Source of the DNA: a virus
IMG/VR virus record: IMGVR_UViG_3300013285_000532
Location: 1 to 28,537 of that record
DNA length: 28,537 nucleotides
Strand: one strand, 5' to 3'
The position numbers were made by a program, and so were the translations under genes. Below the pieces are notes generated by a model. The model worked only from the letters and a program-made list of their open reading frames with translations. It was not told the origin of the DNA and made no database searches. Shown one piece after another: positions 18,638 to 25,130 of this stretch; within the stretch, counting starts at the first letter, position 1, and every line of letters begins with the position of its first letter.

Positions 18638-19156
18638 ATGCGAACTGACAAATACGGACAGGTTATTTTAGACGAAACTGAAATTTTTGCTGGATTATAT
18701 TCTGGCAAATTGACTAACCTTGACGACTTCTTTACAGATAATATAGAGTTAGTACAACAATTAACTCGTTCATTAAAAGCCAATTATGATCAAGTTCCGC
18801 CTGTAAAACAGTATGTAGATCCAAATCAAACCGTTGAAGAATTCGATAAAGCTCAACAATCTCATTGGTTTATGTCGGAAGAATACAAAAATTTTGACAT
18901 TGAAGAATATCTGGTAAATCAATGTCCTGAAGAAAACTATGACAGACTAGTTAAAGAACTAGAACTATTCCGCCAGCATAATATGATTGGCCTATTAAAA
19001 TACATTAAATACTTGGTAGACACAATGCGTGAACACAAAATTGTTTGGGGTGTAGGACGTGGAAGTAGTGTAGCAAGTTATGCACTATACCTAATAGGTG
19101 TTCATAAAATTGATAGTGTAAAATATGGACTCGATATAAACGAGTTTTTAAAATAA
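18638..19156 (+). CDS. Stand-alone fragment of DNA polymerase III alpha (DnaE) palm region
   Basis: A 172-aa protein whose C-terminal half matches bacterial Pol III alpha where the PHP-to-palm linker enters the palm: a YDRLVKELELFRQHNMIGLL helix (101-120), then IVWGVGRGSSVASYALYLIG (135-154) and DSVKYGLDINEFL (159-171). These correspond to the DnaE motif GPGRGSxAGSLVAY and to D-x-LLFERFL. The protein stops just where DnaE continues into the DxD catalytic aspartates, so it cannot polymerise DNA. Residues 75-100 resemble the linker; residues 1-70 are not recognised. The next gene does not continue DnaE, so this is a stand-alone short protein and not an evident frameshift. It has its own sigma-70-like promoter and no leader. 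It may bind host clamp loader, clamp or primer-template, perhaps as a decoy; that is inference. Confidence 0.7.
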   Translation: MRTDKYGQVILDETEIFAGLYSGKLTNLDDFFTDNIELVQQLTRSLKANYDQVPPVKQYVDPNQTVEEFDKAQQSHWFMSEEYKNFDIEEYLVNQCPEENYDRLVKELELFRQHNMIGLLKYIKYLVDTMREHKIVWGVGRGSSVASYALYLIGVHKIDSVKYGLDINEFLK

Positions 19157-19166
19157 GGAAATTAAA

Positions 19167-19472
19167 ATGGGTAAAGGTATCAAAACAATGTTGGGTAGAG
19201 AAATTGATATGGATTCTCTACTAGAAAAAAATCAATTAATGCCATCTGTGGGAAATGTTCGTATGAACGCACGTGGTGACGAATTGGGCCCCGGAGGCCA
19301 AATTGTTAAAAAACGTGAAGACCAAGTTGCCGCTTATTACGAAAATAATCCAATGGCTCGGCCTGTTGCTAAAACACCAGCACCTGCTCCAGAAGAAAAA
19401 ATTGTTGAGACTATTCCGGTAGTAGCACCAGTGGTTGAAACTAAGCCTGAAAAGAAAAAAGGTGAAGTATGA
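19167..19472 (+). CDS. Conserved phage protein of unknown function (101 aa)
   Basis: The N-terminus MGKGIKTMLGREIDMDSLLEKN and the central VRMNARGDELGPGGQIVKKR (residues 31-50) resemble short proteins of marine T4-like phages with a GNxRxNARGDxLGxGG motif, function unknown. Residues 60-101 are a Pro/Ala/Val/Lys-rich, probably disordered tail ending in KPEKKKGEV. AAGGAAA lies about 6 bases before the ATG. The stop overlaps the ATG of the co-chaperonin gene by four bases (ATGA), so the two are translationally coupled. Confidence 0.65.
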   Translation: MGKGIKTMLGREIDMDSLLEKNQLMPSVGNVRMNARGDELGPGGQIVKKREDQVAAYYENNPMARPVAKTPAPAPEEKIVETIPVVAPVVETKPEKKKGEV

Positions 19473-19804
19473 CGGTTAGAGGAAAAATTTTACCCTTAGG
19501 GGATAAGGTATTAATTAGCAACATGGAATTTGGTATGGCCAAAACAACTGGCGGGATTTATATTCCTTCACAAGACGGTAAGACTACAGGTATTAAACCA
19601 CGTTGGGGTAAAGTCTATGCCGTTGGTCCAGAACAAAGAGATGTCCAAATAGGAGAGTGGATTCTTGTAGAGCACGGCCGTTGGACACGTACTATCGAAG
19701 TTGAAGAAACTGATGGTACTAAGTTAGAAGTTCGTATGGTAGACAACGATGCTATCATGATGATCTCGGACGAAATACCTTCGGATATGGATATTATCAA
19801 TTGA
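19469..19804 (+). CDS. GroES-like co-chaperonin (Cpn10 / gp31 role)
   Basis: A 111-aa protein that follows the GroES fold from end to end: LPLGDKVLI (8-16), a mobile-loop region (about 19-42) with the hydrophobic anchor GGIYI (28-32; GGIVL in E. coli GroES), GKVYAVGP (47-54), a VQIGEWILVEHG strand pair (59-70) and NDAIMMISDE (93-102). It should cap the host GroEL ring and help fold phage proteins; T4 gp31, also 111 aa, does this for the capsid protein. The sequence here is nearer bacterial GroES than T4 gp31. The gene overlaps the previous one by ATGA, and its TGA lies inside the -35 box of the next promoter. Confidence 0.88.
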   Translation: MTVRGKILPLGDKVLISNMEFGMAKTTGGIYIPSQDGKTTGIKPRWGKVYAVGPEQRDVQIGEWILVEHGRWTRTIEVEETDGTKLEVRMVDNDAIMMISDEIPSDMDIIN

Positions 19805-19830
19805 CATCCTTAGCCCTTATACTTTATAAT
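19801..19830 (+). promoter_or_regulatory. Consensus sigma-70-like promoter, leaderless for the 82-aa gene
   Basis: TTGACA at 19801-19806, an 18-base spacer, and TATAAT at 19825-19830: both hexamers are perfect consensus. The ATG follows at 19836, five bases after the -10 box, with no ribosome site. The stop codon of the co-chaperonin gene (19802-19804) lies within the -35 box. Confidence 0.78.
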
Positions 19831-19835
19831 AGTAT

Positions 19836-20084
19836 ATGGGCTACAAATATAATTACAACATCACATCAGCAATATTAGAAGTAAATAAGGCTTCTCGAGA
19901 ATGTTGCTCCCCAGAAGTTGACGGATTTATCGCTTTTGGAATCAAACAAGATCTGTACAGTTTAAAATTTATTTTAGAAGACGCTATCCGGCGTTGTCCT
20001 ACTTTCTCCGGTGAAGCAGAATGGCTGAGAGAGCAAGAGAAACAAAAAGTCATAAGGATATTAAAAAGTGAAAACACGAATTAA
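19836..20084 (+). CDS. Unknown small protein expressed from a strong leaderless promoter
   Basis: An 82-aa protein: MGYKYNYNITSAILEVNKAS at the start, a CC pair (residues 23-24), then FGIKQDLYSLKFILEDAIRR and a charged C-terminal helix (GEAEWLREQEKQKVIRILKS). I do not recognise a family. The frame is supported by the perfect sigma-70-like promoter abutting the ATG; no later ATG with a ribosome site exists. The 3' end overlaps the next gene by 17 bases. Expression from a host-type promoter suggests an early, host-takeover role, which is inference. Confidence 0.7.
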   Translation: MGYKYNYNITSAILEVNKASRECCSPEVDGFIAFGIKQDLYSLKFILEDAIRRCPTFSGEAEWLREQEKQKVIRILKSENTN

Positions 20085-20328
20085 AAAACTAGCATTAGAA
20101 GCAGGCGGAAGCACATACCCAGAAGTAGGCGGAGAAATTTTAGAAAAATTTGCTAACCTTCTAATCAAAGATGTACTTCAAGAGGTAGATGATGCAAACA
20201 CTAACCATTGTTGCGGAACTACATACGATCTCGGATTAGCACAGGCTGTTAAACAAAAAATCTTAAAGCATCTATGTACAGAATACGAGATAACATATCG
20301 TGCTGGAGAAAAATTAAATGATTTTTAA
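20068..20328 (+). CDS. Conserved hypothetical phage protein, GTG start (86 aa)
   Basis: The start is GTG at 20068, with AAGG at 20053-20056 upstream; no in-frame ATG lies near. The protein begins MKTRIKKLALEAGG, then EILEKFANLLIKDVLQEVDD, a CC-containing NHCCGTTYDLG segment and a KQKILKHLC helix. The arrangement (an FA-x-LI-x-D helix, then a short GxxL-x-x-A-x-x-K-x-x-I end) resembles a small family common in tailed phages with no known function. It overlaps both neighbours (17 and 11 bases), which supports one transcript from the promoter at 19801. Confidence 0.6.
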   Translation: MKTRIKKLALEAGGSTYPEVGGEILEKFANLLIKDVLQEVDDANTNHCCGTTYDLGLAQAVKQKILKHLCTEYEITYRAGEKLNDF

Positions 20329-20791
20329 TAAAATTAAAGAACTCAAATCAGAAGGCAAAAAGATCGGTATTGTATTTTCTACATTTGATTTGCTACATGC
20401 CGGACACATTGCCATGTTGGCAGAGGTTAAAAATCACTGCGATTACTTAATTGCTGGGCTACAAACAGATCCTACTATTGATCGTCCAGACACTAAAAAT
20501 AAACCAATTCAAAGTATTGTAGAACGACAGATCACACTTAGTGCTACACGGTATGTGGACGAAATTGTTGTGTATCAGACAGAAAAAGATCTCGAAGATA
20601 TCTTGCTAACGCTACCGATTGATGTTAGAATTTTAGGTGTAGAATATCAAAATCAAGAATTTACCGGTAGAGATATTTGCTATGATCGTGGGATTGAAAT
20701 TGTTTTTAACAGTAGAGATCATTCCTTTAGTTCAAGCAGTTTACGTAAACGTGTAGTACAAGCAGAGGTACAAAAAGGATTAACACAATGA
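20318..20791 (+). CDS. HxGH nucleotidyltransferase (cytidylyltransferase-like, TagD/RfaE type)
   Basis: A 157-aa single-domain Rossmann-like enzyme. It has the HxGH nucleotide-binding motif at residues 27-30 (STFDLLHAGHIAML), a TDP segment after the second strand (GLQTDPTIDRP), ERQITLSATRYVDEIVVY matching the E-R-x-x-x-V-x-x-x-x-x-V-D region, and C-terminal SSSSLRKR (138-145) in place of the ISST-x-I-x-x-R motif. Such enzymes transfer CMP, AMP or UMP to phospho-alcohols or phospho-sugars, as in glycerol-3-phosphate cytidylyltransferase or the C-terminal half of ADP-heptose synthase. The substrate cannot be fixed. GGAG lies 9 bases before the ATG; both ends overlap neighbours. It may make an activated sugar or lipid precursor, or act in cofactor salvage. 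Confidence 0.78.
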   Translation: MIFNKIKELKSEGKKIGIVFSTFDLLHAGHIAMLAEVKNHCDYLIAGLQTDPTIDRPDTKNKPIQSIVERQITLSATRYVDEIVVYQTEKDLEDILLTLPIDVRILGVEYQNQEFTGRDICYDRGIEIVFNSRDHSFSSSSLRKRVVQAEVQKGLTQ

Positions 20792-21123
20792 GCAAACATG
20801 GTATAATGGTAGGGGCAAAACTATCAACAGTAACACAAGCAAGACCTATGAAATTAAGTTTAAAACAACGTATCCGTAATTGGTTAAACAATGACGACGA
20901 TTATAACGAAGTAGTTCGATCAGACGATGAACACACCATTCACCTAAGTCGTGCAAGTTCAGTACGTTTTGAAATCCATCAGGCCGCAGGCGGTCGTGTA
21001 GTTCAAACTCGTAGATACGATGAGCGTAAAGATCAAAACTTTGAAAGTCTGTACATTATTACACCCGACCAAGACTTTGGTAGGGAAATTGACAAAATTA
21101 TCACAATGGAAGCATTACGATGA
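20788..21123 (+). CDS. Conserved T4-like phage protein of unknown function (111 aa)
   Basis: The second half, LSRASSVRFEIHQAAGGRVV (53-72) then ESLYIITPDQDFGREIDKII (86-105), follows a pattern I associate with small proteins of marine T4-like phages: S-VRFE, then GG-VV, then LYII and a terminal E-I-KII. Residues 20-32 (MKLSLKQRIRNWL) form a basic amphipathic helix, followed by an acidic NNDDDYNE patch. AAGGA precedes the ATG. It overlaps both the upstream nucleotidyltransferase (ATGA) and the clamp-loader gene (ATGA), so it is made together with them. No catalytic motif is visible. Confidence 0.65.
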   Translation: MSKHGIMVGAKLSTVTQARPMKLSLKQRIRNWLNNDDDYNEVVRSDDEHTIHLSRASSVRFEIHQAAGGRVVQTRRYDERKDQNFESLYIITPDQDFGREIDKIITMEALR

Positions 21124-22046
21124 AAGAACTATGGGTTGAAAAATATCGTCCTAAGACCATAGACGATTATGTGTTTAGAGATGAAGCACAGCGTAGACAG
21201 ATTAAAGGCTGTATTGCTGACCGCTCGATCCCTCACTTGTTATTAAGTGGTAGTCCGGGCATTGGTAAAACTACCTTAGCCAAAGTCTTGCTTAATGAAA
21301 TAGGTATTCAAGACTTTGACATCCTAGAAATTAACGCCAGTCGTAGCACAGGTATTCAATTTGTTGTCCGAGAACAAATTACAAATTTTGTTCAAATGAT
21401 TCCATTTGGTCCATTTAAGGTTGTGCTACTCGACGAGGCTGATCGATTAAGTCCAGAGGCACAAGATGCCCTTAAAGGTGTCATGGAAGAATATTCCAGC
21501 ACCAGTCGATTCATTCTAACCTGCAACACTCCTAATCGTATTGTTCCAGCATTGCATAGTCGTTGCCAACAGATGCACTTTACATCTATCGACCAAACTG
21601 AATTTACTGCCCGTGTTGCAACTATTCTTGTAGAAGAAAATGTTGAGTTTGATTTAGATACACTAGATTTGTATGTACGTAGTGTATTTCCAGACTTGCG
21701 TAAATGTATCAATTTGGTACAGCAAAATTCAGTAGGCGGCAAGTTAATTAATCCCAAAGCAGAAGACAGCGGTGTTAGTGATTATAAACTTGAAATGGTC
21801 GAATTGTTCAAAGCAAAAAAATATCGCGAAGCACGTAAATTAATATGTGCCAAAGCAACAGCAGACGAGATGGGAGATATCTTGCGTTGGTGTTATGACA
21901 ACATTGAATTGTTTGGTACAGACGAAGATACAATGGATCAAGCGGTAGTTATTTTAAAACAAGGCTTATGCGATCACACTATCTGTGCAGATCCAGAAGT
22001 TAATTTAAGTGCAGTATTAATTAAATTAGCAAGAATAAACAAATGA
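21120..22046 (+). CDS. 44: Sliding-clamp loader ATPase (T4 gp44-like, RFC small-subunit type)
   Basis: A 308-aa AAA+ ATPase (T4 gp44 is 319 aa). It starts WVEKYRPKTIDDYVF, the RFC-type box; Walker A is GSPGIGKTT (44-52), Walker B VVLLDEAD (101-108, D105/E106), sensor 1 is TCN (134-136) and the arginine finger sits in the SRC motif (147-149). A C-terminal helical collar follows to residue 308. In T4, four gp44 and one gp62 load the gp45 clamp onto primed DNA for gp43 polymerase. Here no gp45, gp62 or gp43 gene is adjacent: a membrane protein follows instead, overlapping by ATGA. The family and role are clear; the partner subunit must lie elsewhere, be diverged, or be absent. Confidence 0.92.
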   Translation: MKELWVEKYRPKTIDDYVFRDEAQRRQIKGCIADRSIPHLLLSGSPGIGKTTLAKVLLNEIGIQDFDILEINASRSTGIQFVVREQITNFVQMIPFGPFKVVLLDEADRLSPEAQDALKGVMEEYSSTSRFILTCNTPNRIVPALHSRCQQMHFTSIDQTEFTARVATILVEENVEFDLDTLDLYVRSVFPDLRKCINLVQQNSVGGKLINPKAEDSGVSDYKLEMVELFKAKKYREARKLICAKATADEMGDILRWCYDNIELFGTDEDTMDQAVVILKQGLCDHTICADPEVNLSAVLIKLARINK

Positions 22047-22393
22047 CAACAGAACAAATTTTACTAGCAGTCGGAGTATGGTTATTATTAATGGCTATTT
22101 GCTATACACATAGTGGTTGGGCAAATATGTGCAACTGCTACGGTATGTGGTTTACAAAAGAATACTGGACAGGATATAATACTGTCGAATTTGTTAGTTG
22201 GTTAGCAAAAGCAATTATTATTATTCCAGGATTGATCTTTGGTATTCAAATCTGGGAATTGTATTATCTAACACTAGCAACCAGCGTAACACTTATTTGG
22301 GCCAGTCGAGTAAAGGCATTACCAACACTTGTAGGGTTTAACACTATGTGGGCTTGGTTAAGTCTAATGGTTCTAGCAAAGCATTGGATCTAA
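22043..22393 (+). CDS. Multi-pass membrane protein, unknown (116 aa)
   Basis: Hydrophobic helices at about residues 6-22 (LLAVGVWLLLMAICYT), 52-70 (LAKAIIIIPGLIFGI), 74-90 (LYYLTLATSVTLIWAS) and 98-115 predict four membrane segments. Between helices 1 and 2 lies an aromatic and Cys/Trp-rich loop (SGWANMCNCYGMWFTKEYW). It starts in the stop of the clamp-loader gene (ATGA), so it is the last gene of that operon, and a strong terminator follows four bases after its stop. The family is not recognised. Coupling of a membrane protein to a clamp loader is unexpected. Confidence 0.7.
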   Translation: MTTEQILLAVGVWLLLMAICYTHSGWANMCNCYGMWFTKEYWTGYNTVEFVSWLAKAIIIIPGLIFGIQIWELYYLTLATSVTLIWASRVKALPTLVGFNTMWAWLSLMVLAKHWI

Positions 22394-22396
22394 ACA

Positions 22397-22439
22397 AAAA
22401 CCGCATAGTCGATTGCAGGTCGAGTTACTATGCGGTTTT
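22397..22439. terminator. Strong intrinsic terminator between convergent operons
   Basis: AAAACCGCATAGT at 22397-22409 pairs perfectly over 13 bases with ACTATGCGGTTTT at 22427-22439 around a 17-base loop. The A-run on one side and T-run on the other make it work in both directions. It lies between the stop of the membrane-protein gene (22393) and the stop of phoH (22467), closing both transcripts. Confidence 0.9.
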
Positions 22440-22466
22440 CCCTTGACTAACGTTAAGTAGGTAAAT

Positions 22467-23216
22467 TTATTCGATAGAATCTTCCTTATAGATTTTTAAA
22501 ATTTCTTTAACTACAGGGTGACGTTCTACGTCTCTTGTCTCAAACCTTGCCATCGCGATCATACGATACTCACCTCCTTGGCCATATAATTCGCAAAATT
22601 GTAGCAAGCCGTTCTCTTTAGGACGGTCCGCTTGATTCAAATCTCCTGTGACTACCATGCGACTATTTTCTCCCAGTCGCGTTAATAACATTTTCATCTG
22701 TGACGGTGTAGCGTTCTGCATCTCGTCTGCAATTACAAAAGCATTCTTAAAAGTTCGTCCACGCATATAGGCCAATGGACTAATTTCAATTATGCCATCC
22801 TCTAGCATTTCCGCAATTTCCTTTGGATGGTAATATTCTTCGAAAACATCAAAAATTGGTCTTGTCCATGGTTCCATCTTTTGATTAAGGGTACCAGGTA
22901 AGAATCCGTGATCTTCATCCACACTGACTGCTGGCCTTGTAACTATAATCTTAGAGATTTCTCCCTCTTTATATAGTTTAATAGCCATTTGAACAGCCAG
23001 CATTGTTTTACCTGTTCCTGCTGGACCAATAGCAAATACAATGTGTTTTCTAGGATTTTTGAGGAATTCTACGTAGTGCTCTTGACTAAGATTACGTGGA
23101 ACAACAACAACTTGTTGTTTTTTACGCAGATAATGCTTAATTTGGATCAAATTTTGATCCTGTGGTTCGGAACGGGTATTAGTGTATACTCGTTCTTTTC
23201 GTTTTGCTCTAGACAA
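22467..23216 (-). CDS. phoH: PhoH-family ATPase
   Basis: PhoH-like P-loop ATPase, 249 aa from the start chosen here. Walker A is GPAGTGKT (64-71), followed by IIVTRPAVSVDEDHGFLPGT (residues 91-110), then AYMRGRTF, Walker B FVIADEMQN (160-168) and VVTGDLNQ, all in family order. PhoH proteins are frequent in marine phages; their biochemical role is unsettled, with RNA-related ATPase or helicase activity proposed. The frame stays open to an ATG at 23261, but the likely start is TTG at 23216, preceded by AAAGGAGG with 6-base spacing; the ATG has no ribosome site. A sigma-70-like promoter lies at 23271-23299. It is the only large minus-strand gene in the window. Confidence 0.92.
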   Translation of the reverse strand: MSRAKRKERVYTNTRSEPQDQNLIQIKHYLRKKQQVVVVPRNLSQEHYVEFLKNPRKHIVFAIGPAGTGKTMLAVQMAIKLYKEGEISKIIVTRPAVSVDEDHGFLPGTLNQKMEPWTRPIFDVFEEYYHPKEIAEMLEDGIIEISPLAYMRGRTFKNAFVIADEMQNATPSQMKMLLTRLGENSRMVVTGDLNQADRPKENGLLQFCELYGQGGEYRMIAMARFETRDVERHPVVKEILKIYKEDSIE

Positions 23217-23222
23217 ATTATG

Positions 23223-23230
23223 CCTCCTTT
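23223..23230 (-). promoter_or_regulatory. Full-consensus ribosome binding site selecting a TTG start for phoH
   Basis: On the minus strand the sequence is AAAGGAGG followed by CATAAT and then TTG. It is the strongest Shine-Dalgarno match seen in the window and lies inside the longer open frame that begins at the ATG at 23261. It moves the likely start 15 codons inward. Confidence 0.75.
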
Positions 23231-23270
23231 GCGAGCGACCTGCACAGATATTTACTATCATTTTGCAAAA

Positions 23271-23299
23271 AGTATATCAAATAGGCTTTTTTGGTTCAA
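23271..23299 (-). promoter_or_regulatory. Sigma-70-like promoter of phoH
   Basis: On the minus strand, TTGAAC (23299-23294), a 17-base spacer and TATACT (23276-23271). The predicted start near 23264 gives a leader of about 48 bases to the TTG start. Its -35 box touches the divergent late-type box at 23300-23307. Confidence 0.65.
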
Positions 23300-23307
23300 C
23301 ATAAATA
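23300..23307 (+). promoter_or_regulatory. T4-late-like promoter box, divergent from phoH
   Basis: CATAAATA on the plus strand, expected start near 23313, about 15 bases before the ATG at 23328. It abuts the phoH -35 box, so RNA polymerase bound at one promoter would probably exclude the other. Confidence 0.55.
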
Positions 23308-23327
23308 CTAGACTTAAGAGATTCCTT

Positions 23328-23900
23328 ATGCACGATATTGTTGATGTAATAAAAAATATTCAGACTCTGTCCACTAGTGATAGTGCTTTCAATATATTGA
23401 AAGACTTTGAACGAGTGTTAGATGAACTTGATCTGTATGTTTTTAAGAATTGGGAAGACGGTGAACTACTTGCTGGGCCGGAGGTAGATCGCTATGCTGT
23501 CACTTGTAAATTCCTATGGCCGAGAGAAGATATGCCCGATCCAGACGGTGCCAAAAGGTTATTAGATTACGGTTGTAAAGTAACATTCCAAAAAGAGAAC
23601 ATGCTTGTTCCTCGAAGAGTTCGTAGTCCTGGGGACTTCCGACCTGGCACTAAAAAGGGTAAAATAGATGCGCATCCTATTTGGGTTGTTTCTATTACAA
23701 TACCTAAAAAACTAATGCAGGATATTTTCCAAGGTTTTGCTGATAAAGAAAATAGAGAAATTGCAGACCATATGCACACTGAGCAAATCCAACAACAGAT
23801 GGATCAGGCCAATGCCGCACAAGAAACAGCAGGTGGGGCAATGGAGCCAGCACCAGCACCAGATACAGGAGCAACAGATGTACCGCCGCCGACTGCTTGA
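23328..23900 (+). CDS. Conserved T4-like phage protein, unknown function (190 aa)
   Basis: Begins MHDIVDVIKNIQTLSTSDSA and continues FERVLDELDLYVFKNWEDGE, CKFLWPREDMPDPDGAKRLL, DYGCKVTFQK, RSPGDFRPGTKKGKIDAHPI and WVVSITIPKKLM. This highly conserved sequence resembles a protein frequent in marine T4-like phages, with no assigned role. Residues 155-190 are a disordered Gln, Ala and Pro-rich tail. The open frame extends upstream to 22989, but that part is antisense to phoH; the late-type box ending 20 bases before the ATG at 23328 and the start of conserved sequence fix the start. It overlaps the next gene by 23 bases. Confidence 0.75.
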   Translation: MHDIVDVIKNIQTLSTSDSAFNILKDFERVLDELDLYVFKNWEDGELLAGPEVDRYAVTCKFLWPREDMPDPDGAKRLLDYGCKVTFQKENMLVPRRVRSPGDFRPGTKKGKIDAHPIWVVSITIPKKLMQDIFQGFADKENREIADHMHTEQIQQQMDQANAAQETAGGAMEPAPAPDTGATDVPPPTA

Positions 23901-24627
23901 AGGGCTTAGAGCCAAAGATTTAAAAGGGTTTGTTGAAAGCACCTTTACGGTTGATCAATATACCAGTAAGATGGGCGAAGATCGCGATGTTCTTGTTATT
24001 GGATTTAAAGTCAATGACAAAGCACCTGCACTTGACCTAATGGAATTTATTGAGAAAGGTTATAGATTTGTTCTAGATGCCGATATGAGTTCCGGTGAAG
24101 AACGTGATGGACACTACCAAGTGTTTGTTGAGATGGAACGTGATCGTCATGCTCCTATTCATCTTAAAGATCTACTCAATGGTATCAGCCAACTAACTGA
24201 CAATTATGATTGGCGTTTCCGTTACCATAAAGAAATGAAGAGTCATGAATTTAGTGAACAAACAATTGTAGAAAATGTACCATTAGATCAAACTGCTTAT
24301 AAGGCAAAAATGATGGAATCTAAAACTACTGCTTTAGAACGTTTTTTTAATCAAAGTGCATTTGACAGTATTCAGTTAGACGAAGATGATACTGTTACTA
24401 TTAACAAAATGTATTCTGGATCTGTTAGCCTACAGTTACTAGCATTTGGAAACTACACAGAAGTCAAGGACAGCATCCAAGGGGGCATTCAATTAGATGA
24501 AGCAAGCCAAAGTCAGGTTACATTTCTTGAAAAATATTTAGGCAACTATGAAATTCATAAAATTGCCGATAAGTTTTTAATTAGAAACGGTAACAAAGCC
24601 ATGATCTTCTCTAAGGAACGATGGTAA
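23878..24627 (+). CDS. Conserved T4-like phage protein paired with the preceding gene (249 aa)
   Basis: Starts MYRRRLLEGLRAKDLKGFVE at 23878, with AGGAG 6 bases upstream; an earlier in-frame ATG at 23737 would run 140 bases deep inside the previous gene and is rejected. Features include FTVDQYTSKMGEDRDVLVIG (residues 23-42), LDLMEFIEKGYRFVLDADMS and a DWRFRYHK segment. The architecture resembles a protein that accompanies the 190-aa protein in marine T4-like phages. No catalytic motif or membrane segment is seen. A virion or assembly role is possible from the late-type promoter ahead of the pair. Confidence 0.7.
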   Translation: MYRRRLLEGLRAKDLKGFVESTFTVDQYTSKMGEDRDVLVIGFKVNDKAPALDLMEFIEKGYRFVLDADMSSGEERDGHYQVFVEMERDRHAPIHLKDLLNGISQLTDNYDWRFRYHKEMKSHEFSEQTIVENVPLDQTAYKAKMMESKTTALERFFNQSAFDSIQLDEDDTVTINKMYSGSVSLQLLAFGNYTEVKDSIQGGIQLDEASQSQVTFLEKYLGNYEIHKIADKFLIRNGNKAMIFSKERW

Positions 24628-25130
24628 TGTGGCAGTTTCAGTGGATGCTTAGTTTAATTCCGGAAAGTTTATTACTCTGGATATATTACACATTCATAAC
24701 TGCAGGACTTGTTGCCTACGTTGGTAGTAAATTCTTTAAACGCTTCCCATTCAAATACATTCCATTCTTAGGTCAATATCCTTTACTGGCTGAACTATTA
24801 GGTATTGCTTCATTATGCTTAGGATTATTTCTATACGGCGGTTACGCTGTAGAAATGTCCTGGAGAGATAAAGTAAAAGAAGTAGAGGCAAAAGTAGAAG
24901 TTGCTAAAAAAGAAAGTGAAGCGGCCAATACAAAACTCGAAACTAAGATTAAACAAAAAGAAAAAGTTCGAGTAGAATATTACGCTCAAATTAAAGAACG
25001 TATTGTAGAAAAAGAAAAGTTAATTGATGCCAAATGTGAACTAGATCCAGAAGTTGCTAAATTAATCAATGCGGCCGCAACTAATCCTATGACAAAAGGT
25101 ACAGTCACTATAGAGGAAGTTAAACAATGA
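24627..25130 (+). CDS. Membrane protein with long coiled coil, candidate inner-membrane spanin
   Basis: A 167-aa protein with two hydrophobic segments (about 10-34, SLIPESLLLWIYYTFITAGL; and about 54-76, ELLGIASLCLGLFLYGGYAV), then a charged coiled coil of about 60 residues (KVKEVEAKVEVAKKESEAAN, then ETKIKQKEKVRVEYYAQIKE). This, and the lipoprotein gene overlapping its end by ATGA, matches the i-spanin/o-spanin pairing that fuses inner and outer membranes at lysis. Two membrane segments rather than one is atypical and leaves the side of the coiled coil open. I prefer the ATG at 24627 (9 bases after AAGGA) to 24621 (3 bases). Alternatively a membrane-bound structural or immunity protein. Confidence 0.65.
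   Translation: MWQFQWMLSLIPESLLLWIYYTFITAGLVAYVGSKFFKRFPFKYIPFLGQYPLLAELLGIASLCLGLFLYGGYAVEMSWRDKVKEVEAKVEVAKKESEAANTKLETKIKQKEKVRVEYYAQIKERIVEKEKLIDAKCELDPEVAKLINAAATNPMTKGTVTIEEVKQ

Noticed and set aside
18638-19166. Split or frameshifted full-length DnaE
   Set aside because: The downstream frames encode an unrelated small protein and GroES; no palm, fingers or catalytic motif follows in any frame.
21089-21119. TTGACA before the clamp-loader start as a promoter
   Set aside because: No acceptable -10 box lies 16-18 bases downstream, and the gene is already coupled to the upstream one by ATGA.
22397-22439. The 13-bp hairpin considered as a tRNA fragment or attachment site
   Set aside because: No cloverleaf arms or T-loop are present; A- and T-runs on both sides and position between convergent stops fit a bidirectional terminator.
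22448-22455. TAACGTTA palindrome near the phoH stop
   Set aside because: An isolated 8-base palindrome in AT-rich DNA is expected by chance, and no second copy or associated promoter was seen.
22989-23327. Upstream extension of the 190-aa gene
   Set aside because: This part is antisense to phoH, lacks family-like sequence, and a late-type box with correct spacing precedes the internal ATG at 23328.
23737-23877. Upstream extension of the 249-aa gene
   Set aside because: It overlaps the preceding gene by about 140 bases, while AGGAG with 6-base spacing marks the ATG at 23878.
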